From contig NZ_CP107903.1 of NCBI RefSeq assembly GCF_036013955.1, forward strand, positions 4,712,001-4,776,000: a DNA stretch of 64,000 nt, written 5' to 3'. Below the pieces are notes generated by a model. That model made no database searches. It worked only from the letters and a program-made list of their open reading frames with translations, and was not told the DNA's origin. This stretch comes from Streptomyces sp. NBC_00459. Lineage in GTDB: Bacteria; Actinomycetota; Actinomycetes; Streptomycetales; Streptomycetaceae. Position numbers and translations under genes: made by a program. Below are positions 17,007 to 24,369 of this stretch, one piece after another. Position 1 is the first letter of the stretch, and each line of letters begins with the position of its first letter.

Positions 17007-17786
17007 ATGACCACGAGACCGGACCTTCTCAGTCTGAGCATCGCGTGCCCTCCACCCGACGAGGGCTGCGTGGAGGTCCGCCCGATCGTCAACGGCCGGG
17101 ATCTTCTGGCCGAGATGGTTCCCGGTGGCGTGGGAGGCTCCCGGTACGTGGGAGCAGGCCCCAGGTATCTGCTGGGCCAGGACGGGCCGTTGCATGCCAC
17201 GGCGACGCCCCACGAGGTTCGTCTCGCCCGGTCCGGGTGCGGCGTGGAGGAGTGCTGTGGCGCGCTGTACATGACGGTCACGCGTAGCGGGAACCATGTT
17301 GTCTGGACGGGCTGGCGCGACCCGGCCAATCAGGACTTCGACCTGCCGGAGCTTCGGTTCACCACAGGTCAGTACGAGGCCGAGGTCCTGCGAGCCGACG
17401 AGGACCGCGGTTGGGAGTGGCCGGCAGGAGCGGTTGCGCGACTGCTCGAGGCGGGGCTGAGGGGACGCGCGGACTGGCTCGTCAGATGGGACTGCGAGTT
17501 GGAAGGCGTCTGGGCCTCCCACAAGGAACCCGATCGAATCCACGTCGTCCTTTGGCATCCCCGTGACCGGACCGACGCAGATCTGCCCTGGCTCCAGTTC
17601 GGGATGACCCTCCCGATCTCCGCGGACGCCCCAGCGGTCCAGGCCGAGCGCCTCGAAGCGCGGCTGACCGCAGGCGATCCCCGTGCCACCGCCGAGATCT
17701 GGGGAGGTTCGCACGATGCCGAGCAACTGGGCTATCCATGGCCGCCGATCGACCTGCTGTCCATGGAACGGCAGGGAGAGGCGTGA
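17007..17786 (+). CDS. Uncharacterised protein, paralogue of the protein at 2344
   Basis: A 259-residue soluble protein with the core VEECCGALYMTVTRSGNHVVW, which matches the core of the protein at 2344-3060. The two also share the N-terminal LSLSIA strand, the PIVNGRDLL turn and the FTTGQYEAEVLRADEDRGWEW region. This copy has an extra C-terminal tail (GYPWPPIDLLSMERQG). It stands alone between a regulator gene and a convergent acetyltransferase. No enzymatic motif can be assigned; the paired cysteines could bind metal or form a disulfide. Confidence 0.7.
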   Translation: MTTRPDLLSLSIACPPPDEGCVEVRPIVNGRDLLAEMVPGGVGGSRYVGAGPRYLLGQDGPLHATATPHEVRLARSGCGVEECCGALYMTVTRSGNHVVWTGWRDPANQDFDLPELRFTTGQYEAEVLRADEDRGWEWPAGAVARLLEAGLRGRADWLVRWDCELEGVWASHKEPDRIHVVLWHPRDRTDADLPWLQFGMTLPISADAPAVQAERLEARLTAGDPRATAEIWGGSHDAEQLGYPWPPIDLLSMERQGEA

Positions 17787-17840
17787 TGTCGGGCCTGCCG
17801 CTCGGTGGTGACAGGCCGGCTCGCGGCAACGAGCGCGAGC

Positions 17841-18398
17841 TCAAACGGACGGCGTGACCGGGGACCGGACGCCAAGCCACTGCTCGGCGCCGTAGTCCTC
17901 GAACCGCTCCACCTCGGTGAATCCCAACTTCGCCGCGAGGCGCATCGAGCGGTCGTTGGCGGTCTGGGGGGTGAGCACGACTGGCTCGCCGGGAAGCGTG
18001 TCGGCGAACCAGTCGAGTGCCGCTGCGCATGCCTCGGTGGCGTACCCGTATCCCCACACCTGGGGCAGGAACATGTAGCCGAGCTCGGCCTCCCCGCCTT
18101 CCGGGCGGACGTGCCCCGGACGCTCTGGGTCGCGCCGATCGAGCGTGACGATGCCGATCATCGCTCCGTCGAGCTCGACCACAAAAAAGCCAGGGCGTTG
18201 CCCGGGCACCTCAGGCACCGCGCGCTCCAGCTCATCGCGCGGTCGAGGGCCACCGATGTAGGTGCCCACCTCTGGCGAGGCGAACAGCTCGATCAGCGCC
18301 GCACGGTCCCGGGCCTCGGACTCGCGGAGTACGAGCCGCCCGGTCCTGATCGGGGCAGGTGGCCAGGCGACCGGTCCAAGTTCAACCACGGCGGGCAA
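17841..18398 (-). CDS. GNAT-family N-acetyltransferase (RimJ/RimL-like)
   Basis: This 185-residue protein of the RimJ/RimL type opens with IRTGRLVLRESEARDRAAL. The acetyl-CoA binding strand and loop follow (AELGYMFLPQVWGYGYATEACAAALDW), with a C-terminal strand (NDRSMRLAAKLGFTEVERF). It should transfer acetyl from acetyl-CoA to an amine, either a protein N-terminus or a small molecule. The start is a TTG at 18398 or a GTG three codons later. The gene is convergent with the one at 17007. Confidence 0.85.
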   Translation of the reverse strand: MPAVVELGPVAWPPAPIRTGRLVLRESEARDRAALIELFASPEVGTYIGGPRPRDELERAVPEVPGQRPGFFVVELDGAMIGIVTLDRRDPERPGHVRPEGGEAELGYMFLPQVWGYGYATEACAAALDWFADTLPGEPVVLTPQTANDRSMRLAAKLGFTEVERFEDYGAEQWLGVRSPVTPSV

Positions 18399-18503
18399 AC
18401 TACCGCGCGCCCGCCGGGCAGGAGCCTCAGCTTGTCTTCTCAGCCTTCTGACCTCTGTGCGCTTGGGTGTGCGGGTGTCTCTTCGGCAGGGCGCGGTATC
18501 TGG

Positions 18504-18941
18504 TCACGCGGAAGGGGAGAGCTGTTCGCGCACCCATCCGGGATCGGGGTTGGTGTGTGGCCGGCCCGCCACGACGACGGTCGGCACGGTCTCGTTGCCG
18601 TCGTTGGCCGCTCTCACCGCTGCGGCTCCTGCCGGGTCGCGCCAGATGTCGACCCAGTGCAACTGGCGGGCGCCGCGGCCCAGCCGGATGCGCAGCCGTA
18701 TGCAGTACTTGCAGCCCGGCCGCCAGAAGACGACCGGTCGGCCGTCGACCGCGCTGCGGCGTTGTGCCTCCTGCGCGCCGATCGACCTCGGGAAGATCAG
18801 GGGCGAGTTCACACCGGCGAGCACCAGGAACGCCAGCAGGAGTGCCACGGCTGCGCCGGGGCTCCCCTTGACGATCTGCCCGGTCGCGACGGCTGAGCCG
18901 CTGAGCACAAGCAGCATCGGCAGGATCCAAGCGCGCATCAT
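18504..18941 (-). CDS. Membrane-anchored glutaredoxin/mycoredoxin-like protein
   Basis: A 145-residue protein. Two hydrophobic segments (about 5-20 and 30-50, AAVALLLAFLVLAGV) are followed by a soluble redoxin domain with the active site GCKYC near residue 78 and the cis-Pro motif NETVPTVVV near 118. The CxxC-plus-TVP layout is that of glutaredoxins and actinobacterial mycoredoxins, which reduce mixed disulfides. Here the domain is tethered to the membrane. Which side it faces is not certain: the positive-inside rule (RRSAVDGR after the second segment) favours a cytoplasmic redoxin domain. Confidence 0.8.
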   Translation of the reverse strand: MMRAWILPMLLVLSGSAVATGQIVKGSPGAAVALLLAFLVLAGVNSPLIFPRSIGAQEAQRRSAVDGRPVVFWRPGCKYCIRLRIRLGRGARQLHWVDIWRDPAGAAAVRAANDGNETVPTVVVAGRPHTNPDPGWVREQLSPSA

Positions 18942-19055
18942 GGTGATGCAGGCTACCGACGAGTCGAGACGCTCCTCGAACCAGGCCGCTCGCCTGGGCG
19001 TTCGCCGGACGCTGGGGCGCCCTTCGTCTGAGCATTTGTGCTCCGACCAAGGGTG

Positions 19056-19130
19056 CAGAACCGGCCGGATTCGAACCGGCGTCCTCGCGATTTTGGAGAC
19101 CGCGCGCGACGACCTCTGCGCTACGGCTCC
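19056..19130 (-). tRNA. Atypical tRNA-Trp (anticodon CCA)
   Basis: Read on the minus strand, a 75-base cloverleaf forms. The acceptor stem is GGAGCCG/CGGTTCT with two G-U pairs, the D-stem is GCGC/GCGC with a 10-base loop, and the anticodon stem is GCGGT/ATCGC with loop CTCCAAA. A six-base variable region precedes a T-arm GCCGG-TTCGAAT-CCGGC. The anticodon is CCA (Trp). There is no room for the usual base 26 between the D and anticodon stems, and CCA is not encoded (CACC follows). It does not look like the standard tryptophan tRNA and may be an accessory copy. Confidence 0.75.
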
Positions 19131-19268
19131 GCCCCGTCCGCCATGCTAAGGACTCCCGCTGCTGCCGAGGTAGCACACGTACCCGTTCGCCACTCGGGCC
19201 CGATCCGCATACGCGATCTTCCAAGCTCCGAGCCAGTGGCGGCCAGTCGCGCCCCGTAGCCTCAGCCT

Positions 19269-19805
19269 GTGTCGACGGAACAAAGACCAGCGAGTGCTCT
19301 TCGGCTGAACCTTCAGCTGAACTGGGAACTGGTGGGCCATGGTTGGGCAACGTGCCACCTGGACGATGGATCTCAGACGGCATCGGTGACCGCCAGTTAC
19401 TGCACTGACGCGTTGGCGGACCTCGTAGCAGGCACGGGAGAGTTGTACGGGCAGCATCGCTCAGTCCGGTTCTTCTTCGACGCCGAGCCCCAGGAGCTTC
19501 GCTGGGTGCTCCGCACCACGGATGACGCGATCAAGGTGACCATCCACGAGTTCCCCGACATCGACGTCAGCCTCGACCGTCCGGACTCCGACGGCACGGT
19601 GATCTGGCAGTCGGCCCATCCGCGTTCGGCGTTGGCGCACGCTGTCTGGAACGCCGCCGACACTGTGCTCAGGGAGCATGGCGAGGCCGGATATCGCGCC
19701 AGGTGGGCGATGCATCCGTACCCTGTCGGGCTGGTCCAGGACCTCCGCAGACTGCACGTGCGCGACGACGTCTGCGACCTGCCACACGACCGGCCATGCC
19801 CGTAG
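19269..19805 (+). CDS. Hypothetical protein
   Basis: A 178-residue soluble protein with alternating strands in the first half (LRLNLQLNWELVGHGWATCHL, SVTASYCTDALADLVAGTG) and a helical end (AHAVWNAADTVLREHGEAGYRARW). The layout resembles small immunity-like or regulatory hypothetical proteins common in Streptomyces, but no family can be named. The start at 19269 is a GTG. It stands next to the tRNA gene on the opposite strand. Third-position G/C bias supports coding. Confidence 0.6.
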   Translation: MSTEQRPASALRLNLQLNWELVGHGWATCHLDDGSQTASVTASYCTDALADLVAGTGELYGQHRSVRFFFDAEPQELRWVLRTTDDAIKVTIHEFPDIDVSLDRPDSDGTVIWQSAHPRSALAHAVWNAADTVLREHGEAGYRARWAMHPYPVGLVQDLRRLHVRDDVCDLPHDRPCP

Positions 19806-19917
19806 GCGGTACGCGTGACCGTCTCGGTTTCCGTCTCGTTCAGACCTGTTCGTCGCCATCGCTCAGGCGCCCCAGTTCTCGGCATGTTCCCAAAGACAGT
19901 CGGCGAGTTCAGGGCCG

Positions 19918-20028
19918 CTACGAAAGGCCGATCGTGGCACCGAGTTCTTCCATCACTTCGCGGCGTCGAGCCGAGTCAGTCGGCCAGACGACGGCAGGCG
20001 CGACACCTGTCGTGCGCGCCTGCCGCAT
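19918..20028 (-). CDS. Possible 36-residue ORF after the VOC gene
   Basis: An ATG at 20028, ten bases past the VOC stop, opens a 36-codon frame that reads MRQARTTGVAPAVVWPTDSA and ends MEELGATIGLS. It could be a small downstream cistron or the 3' remnant of a lost gene. There is no strong ribosome site. Confidence 0.25.
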   Translation of the reverse strand: MRQARTTGVAPAVVWPTDSARRREVMEELGATIGLS

Positions 20029-20037
20029 GGCGGTCTC

Positions 20038-20403
20038 TCAGCCCTGCGGTGCGACGCGGATACGGTTCCCGTCAGGATCGGCTGCGAGGAAGGTCAGCCC
20101 GAACCCCGCGTCGTAAGGCTCGCGCAGGATCGTGACCCCCTTGGAACTCCACTGCTCGAAGGTCGCGTTGAGGACGTCGGGTCCACCGTCGAGTGCCAGG
20201 CACACCTCACTGGTGCGCGGGACGTCCGGTGACAGATCCTCCAACTGGCCGGACCACAGACCGAGGTCAGCGCCCGGCCCGAGGTCGAAGGTGATGTATC
20301 CCGGAGTCTCGAACGAGGGGCTCATGCCGAGGAGGTCGCCGTAGAAACGAGCTGCGGCGGGAGCGTCGTTCACGTAGATGATGGACACGACGGATGTGGT
20401 CAT
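20038..20403 (-). CDS. VOC-family (glyoxalase/bleomycin-resistance-like) protein
   Basis: A 121-residue single-domain vicinal-oxygen-chelate protein. It opens with SVVSIIYVNDAPAAARFYGDLLGM, the usual strand-helix entry. The middle strand is YITFDLGPGADLGLW, and it ends LTFLAADPDGNRIRVAPQ, where DPDGN is the conserved turn before the last strand. Such proteins bind small molecules or act as metal enzymes. The histidine at the usual first metal position is replaced (IIYV), so it may be a binding protein. The ATG at 20403 follows AGGTAGG. It is divergent from the transposase and, beyond it, from the WYL regulator. Confidence 0.8.
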   Translation of the reverse strand: MTTSVVSIIYVNDAPAAARFYGDLLGMSPSFETPGYITFDLGPGADLGLWSGQLEDLSPDVPRTSEVCLALDGGPDVLNATFEQWSSKGVTILREPYDAGFGLTFLAADPDGNRIRVAPQG

Positions 20404-20459
20404 GGTTGTCCTACCTTTCAAGGGTGGTTGCTCTGGTCATTCGTAAGATCGGAGGGCCC

Positions 20460-20638
20460 AGGGGCTCTGGGTATGGCTGTCATGCGGGAGACCTCTCGAT
20501 GGCTTAAGGAACTTGGCCGCCCGGAGCCCCGCGACGACTCGACCGCCAATTGGGAGATGCGACTCCGATCGCTGCTGTAGGACAACGTCGGCGAGGTCGT
20601 CTGCGGGATTGATCTACGACGAGCTGGCGGAGGGGAAC
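20460..20638 (+). ncRNA. Candidate IS110 noncoding end (possible bridge RNA region)
   Basis: These bases between the VOC promoter and the transposase start contain no supported gene. In IS110-group elements the matching 5' noncoding end encodes a bridge RNA with two loops that pair with target and donor DNA. No fold was computed, so this is a positional inference only. Confidence 0.3.
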
Positions 20639-21829
20639 GTGCCCGAGATCTGGGCCGGAGCGGACATCGGCAAGACGCATCACCACTGCGTGGTGATCAA
20701 CGCGGAGGGCAAGCGCCTGCTGTCCCGCCGAGTCGCGAACGACGAGAGTGAGCTTCTCGCCCTGATCGGCGACGTCCTGGAGATATCCCGGGACGTGCTG
20801 TGGGCTGTCGACCTCAACCACGGTGGTGCCGCACTGCTGATCGGCCTGCTGGTCAGCCACGGTCAGCCGGTCGCCTACCTCACCGGCCTGGCGGTCCACC
20901 GTGCCTCGGCCGCCTACCGGGGCGAGGGTAAGACGGATGCGAAGGACGCCTTCGTCATCGCCGACCAGGCCCGCGTCCGCCGCGACCTCGGCCTCCTGCG
21001 GCCCGGCGACGAGATCGCCGTCGACCTGCGCACCCTGACCACCCGCCGCCTGGACACGGTCTTCGACCGGACTCGGCAGATCAACCGACTCAGGGCCCAA
21101 CTGCTGGAAATCTTCCCTGCGTTGGAGCGGGCCCTGGAGCTGACGAACCGGGGACCGGTGATGCTGCTGACCGGCTTCCAGACCCCGGCTGCGATCCGTC
21201 GGGCGGGAGCGAGCCGGATCGAGACGTGGCTGAAGAACCGCAAGGTCCGCGGCGCCGCTGCACTGGCGAAGACGGCCGTGGAGGCCGCCCGGGCCCAGCA
21301 GACCGCGCTGCCCGGCGAGAAGCTGGCCGCCGCCATGGTGGTCCGCCTCGCGAAGGGGGTGATGGCCCTTGATGAGGAGATCGCCGAACTCGACGCCCTG
21401 ATCGAGGCCCGGTTTCGCGAGCATCCGCACGCCGAGGTGATCCGCAGCCTGCCCGGCATGGGCACGAAACTCGCGGCCGAGTTCATCGCCGCCACCGGTG
21501 GCGACATGGACGCCTTCGGCAGCCCTGACCGCCTGGCCGGCTTCGCCGGCCTGGCCCCCAGGCCACGCGACTCCGGCCGCATCAGCGGCAACCTGCGCCG
21601 CCCCCGGCGCTACCACCGCGGTCTGCTGCGAACCATGTACCTGTCGGCCATGGTGAGCCTTCAGTGCTGCCCTGTCTCGAAGGCGTTCTACGACCGGAAG
21701 CGGAGCGAGGGGAAGGGACACAAGCAGGCCCTGCTGGCTCTCGCACGCCGACGCCTCAACGTCCTGTGGGCGATGATCCGTGACGGAGAGTGCTTTCATG
21801 TTTCACCTCCCGTCACGGGAGTGGCTTGA
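20639..21829 (+). mobile_element. IS110-family transposase
   Basis: This 396-residue transposase has the IS110 architecture. The N-terminal RuvC-like DEDD domain begins GADIGKTHHHC and contains KTDAKDAFVIAD. The C-terminal Tnp20 domain has EVIRSLPGMGTKLAAEFIAATGG and LAGFAGLAPRPRDSG, with the expected serine region downstream. The GTG start at 20639 follows GGAGGGG. The frame is intact, so the element may be active. IS110-group elements carry a noncoding end on the 5' side that can encode the bridge RNA; here 20460-20638 is the candidate. Element boundaries could not be fixed by eye because this family lacks terminal inverted repeats. Confidence 0.9.
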
Positions 21830-21933
21830 CAACACGATTGGGAAGTTCCTTCTCACAGGTGGTAGGTACGCATCCGCCAGCCTGACCGGGATATGCGCCG
21901 CATCCTGTCGCAATTCGCTGAGAAAATTGGTGG

Positions 21934-22899
21934 GTGACCCCAGACCGCTTCTTCACCCTGATGCTGCTCCTCGAATCGCGGGACGCCGTGACCACACAGG
22001 AACTCGCCTCAGCGCTCGGGGTGTCCCTTCGAACCATCACCCGGGACCTGAACTGGCTCCGCGACGCCGGTCTGCCGGTGACCGCACACCGGGGCCGCCT
22101 CGGAGGCGTGACCATGCTGCCCGGAGCCGGGCTCGACCTCGCGCGACTCACACCGGGCGAGCTCGATCATCTGTCGCTCACCGGGCTGGACGAGAAGCAA
22201 CGTGCGGAGCTCGACGCATCGGCCGAAAGCCGGCGCGCGCTCTCCAAGATCGCCGCCGCGCAGCCACGACGAGTTCATGAGCTCGTGCCACTCACCGACG
22301 TGGTGCACGTGGACAGCCGTCCCTGGCGTCAGGCACGAGCTTCCGGCACGACTCCGGCTTCGCTGATCGGCGCGGTGCGGCGAGGTCGCCGGCTACGGAT
22401 CGAGTACGACAGCACACGCGAGTCATGCCCACGCGACCTGGTCGTGGATCCCTACGGGCTGCTCGCCAAGGCCGGCGTCTGGTACCTCGTCGCCGACCGT
22501 GCCCGAGTGCCACGGATGTACCGACTCGAACGGATCACGACGTGGAAAGAGGTCGACCAGCCACGACGGATCCGCGAGAGCCAGACCCTGGCCACCGTCG
22601 CCGCAGCGCTCATTGATCAGTGGGAGCACAACCACGCGATAGAGGTCAGCGCCACCATCGACCGGACCCAGATCGAGCGAGCGCAACGGATCTTCGGCCT
22701 ACGACTCGTCCGGGACGACCATCAAGAGTCCGCCACCGGCCACAGGGTGACGATCCGCTTCCCGCATCTGGAGGACGTGCGAGCACTACTGCCGTTCGGC
22801 AGCACCATCACCGTGCACGGCCCCACCGAAGCCAGGGCGCACCTCCGCGACCTCGCCACCGCTCTTGCCCACCACTATGCGCCGTCACCAACCTCCTGA
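21934..22899 (+). CDS. WYL-domain transcriptional regulator (DeoR/YafY-like)
   Basis: A 321-residue regulator. The N-terminal winged helix is DRFFTLMLLLESRDAVTTQELASALGVSLRTITRDLNWLRDAGLPV. The central WYL domain lies at about 130-205, with IEYDSTRE and DLVVDPYGLLAKAGVWYLVADRARVPRMYRLERI. The C-terminal WCX domain follows. WYL regulators sense small ligands or nucleic acids and often control a divergent neighbour. Here the GTG start lies about 100 bases past the IS110 transposase. The VOC gene at 20038-20403, on the other side of the element, points the opposite way. Confidence 0.85.
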   Translation: MTPDRFFTLMLLLESRDAVTTQELASALGVSLRTITRDLNWLRDAGLPVTAHRGRLGGVTMLPGAGLDLARLTPGELDHLSLTGLDEKQRAELDASAESRRALSKIAAAQPRRVHELVPLTDVVHVDSRPWRQARASGTTPASLIGAVRRGRRLRIEYDSTRESCPRDLVVDPYGLLAKAGVWYLVADRARVPRMYRLERITTWKEVDQPRRIRESQTLATVAAALIDQWEHNHAIEVSATIDRTQIERAQRIFGLRLVRDDHQESATGHRVTIRFPHLEDVRALLPFGSTITVHGPTEARAHLRDLATALAHHYAPSPTS

Positions 22900-22909
22900 C
22901 CCGCAGCAA

Positions 22910-23557
22910 CTAGCCCTTGGCCGCGAGCAGTTGCAGCTCCCGGAACTGCCGCTTGTCGGTGGGCTTCGGCTCGCACAGCACCCGGGCGATCTCGCGTACG
23001 CCGACATCACGCAGCAGCCCCGCCAGGCAGTCGGGCGACCAGCGATAGGCAGTCATCACCGAGTGGTCGAAGGACTGCGTGGGAATCGCGGCGTCGTCGG
23101 TGGCGAAGCAGCTGATCAGCAGGTGACCGCCCGGGGCCAGGACCCGGGCGAACTCCGCGACCACGGTGGGGAGGTCCTGCGGTGGGACGTGGATGATCGA
23201 GGATCGCGAAAGCACCCCGCCCAGCGCACCGTCCGCGATGTCGAGTGCCGTCATCGAGCCCACCTCGAACCGCAGCTCCGGGTTGGCCCCCCGGGCCAGC
23301 CCGATCATCGCGGGCGACGCGTCGACACCGAAGGCACGCAGTCCCAACCCCCTTAGGTGAGCGGTGATATGCCCCGGACCGCAGCCCAGATCCGCGACCT
23401 CGCCTTCACCACCGGCGCGCACCGACTCGGCGAACGCGGCGAGCAGCGCACGCTCCAGCGGCCTGTCGCGCAGAGTGTCGGCGAAGCTCTGTGCGTAGCG
23501 CGTTGCGACGGCGTCGTAGGCGTCGCGGGTGGCGGGGAGGGAGTCCAGTTCGACCAT
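22910..23557 (-). CDS. Class I SAM-dependent methyltransferase
   Basis: A 215-residue methyltransferase. The SAM-binding motif I is VADLGCGPGHITAHL at about 55-69, the acidic loop is FGVDASPAMI, and post-motif strands follow (LSRSSIIHVPPQDLPTVVAEFARVLAPGGHLLI). The N-terminus AYDAVATRYAQSF is the usual small-molecule methyltransferase lead-in. The ATG at 23557 (MVELDSL) is preferred over a longer frame to 23629. The gene is convergent with the WYL regulator: the two stop codons are only 11 bases apart. The substrate is unknown. Confidence 0.85.
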   Translation of the reverse strand: MVELDSLPATRDAYDAVATRYAQSFADTLRDRPLERALLAAFAESVRAGGEGEVADLGCGPGHITAHLRGLGLRAFGVDASPAMIGLARGANPELRFEVGSMTALDIADGALGGVLSRSSIIHVPPQDLPTVVAEFARVLAPGGHLLISCFATDDAAIPTQSFDHSVMTAYRWSPDCLAGLLRDVGVREIARVLCEPKPTDKRQFRELQLLAAKG

Positions 23558-23811
23558 TCCGGGAATGTAGAGGGTGCCACTGACACGGGCAGCGCCCGGA
23601 GCGACGCGACTCGCATCGTGGTCAGGCAAGGCTGCGAGCCGCCCCCGGTCGCCGATGTCATTTCCCGTCCCGTTCGGTCCCGTCCCGTTCGGCGCCGTTC
23701 ATGCCGGGTGACGAGAGGTCGGCTGTCAACTCTCCGGCGCCGATCACGCACCTGCTGCCACGCCGCCCGAAACGACTGCGAGTCGGCTGCCTGACCCGTA
23801 TGGTTTCCGCC

Positions 23812-24177
23812 ATGTTCGAGACGATCCGTTGGCGCTGTCACGTACACGCGAACGACCGCCGCGCCGCCGAGCGGGTGGTCGGGCGTCTTGCGGCTCGGCT
23901 GGATCGTCCCGTCGAGATCGAGAGCTATGAGCGGTACTGCAAGTTCCCCGAGCTCGCCGTGTTGCGACTGGTCTCTCCGCTCGGGTGCCCCGCTCCTGAG
24001 CATGCGCTGCTGGCCGTCCTGGAGAGCGCGTGGAAGATCGCGACGCCATGGAGCCTCGGCAGTCAAGGACCGGGCAACCACCACGAGTTCGAGGGAATCG
24101 CGGCCGCCAACATCGGGGCGCACTTCAGCGTCCCGGGCATCGAGTGGATGGAGTTCCACGTCACCGATCGGTCCTGA
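23812..24177 (+). CDS. Hypothetical protein
   Basis: A 122-residue protein beginning MFETIRWRCHVHANDRRAAERVVGRL, with a mixed alpha/beta pattern and a conserved-looking end GIEWMEFHVTDRS. There is no signal peptide or membrane segment. It resembles small uncharacterised Streptomyces proteins of about 120 residues, but no domain can be assigned. A longer frame opens at 23701, but the ATG at 23812 starts the part with strong third-position G/C bias. Confidence 0.55.
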   Translation: MFETIRWRCHVHANDRRAAERVVGRLAARLDRPVEIESYERYCKFPELAVLRLVSPLGCPAPEHALLAVLESAWKIATPWSLGSQGPGNHHEFEGIAAANIGAHFSVPGIEWMEFHVTDRS

Positions 24178-24285
24178 CGAAGTCACCGCGGCGGCACCTG
24201 ATCCGGGCCGACGCAGCAGCATTCGGCGCTTGCCGACCCCTGTGGCCCTCATGCTGCGCGGTCGGGATCATGACGCATTGACAGC

Positions 24286-24345
24286 GTGACAGAGACCGGG
24301 ACCGACCACGTGAAGGTGCACTTCCGCCTGGAGGTCGAGGATGGC
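24286..24345 (+). pseudogene. Truncated 5' end of a DUF4265-like gene
   Basis: A GTG at 24286 opens a frame reading MTETGTDHVKVHFRLEVEDG, which matches the typical start of DUF4265 proteins (V-K-V-H-F-R-L-x-V-E-D-G, normally followed by WPP). After DGG the match stops, and the frame runs into the 3' end of the ATPase gene on the other strand. The rest of the gene appears to be lost. Confidence 0.4.
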
Positions 24346-24369
24346 GGCGGCGCCACTCCGTCTCCTTGG

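Noticed and set aside
24178..24285. Possible further coding sequence downstream of the 23812 gene
   Set aside because: No frame with a start and plausible product was found.
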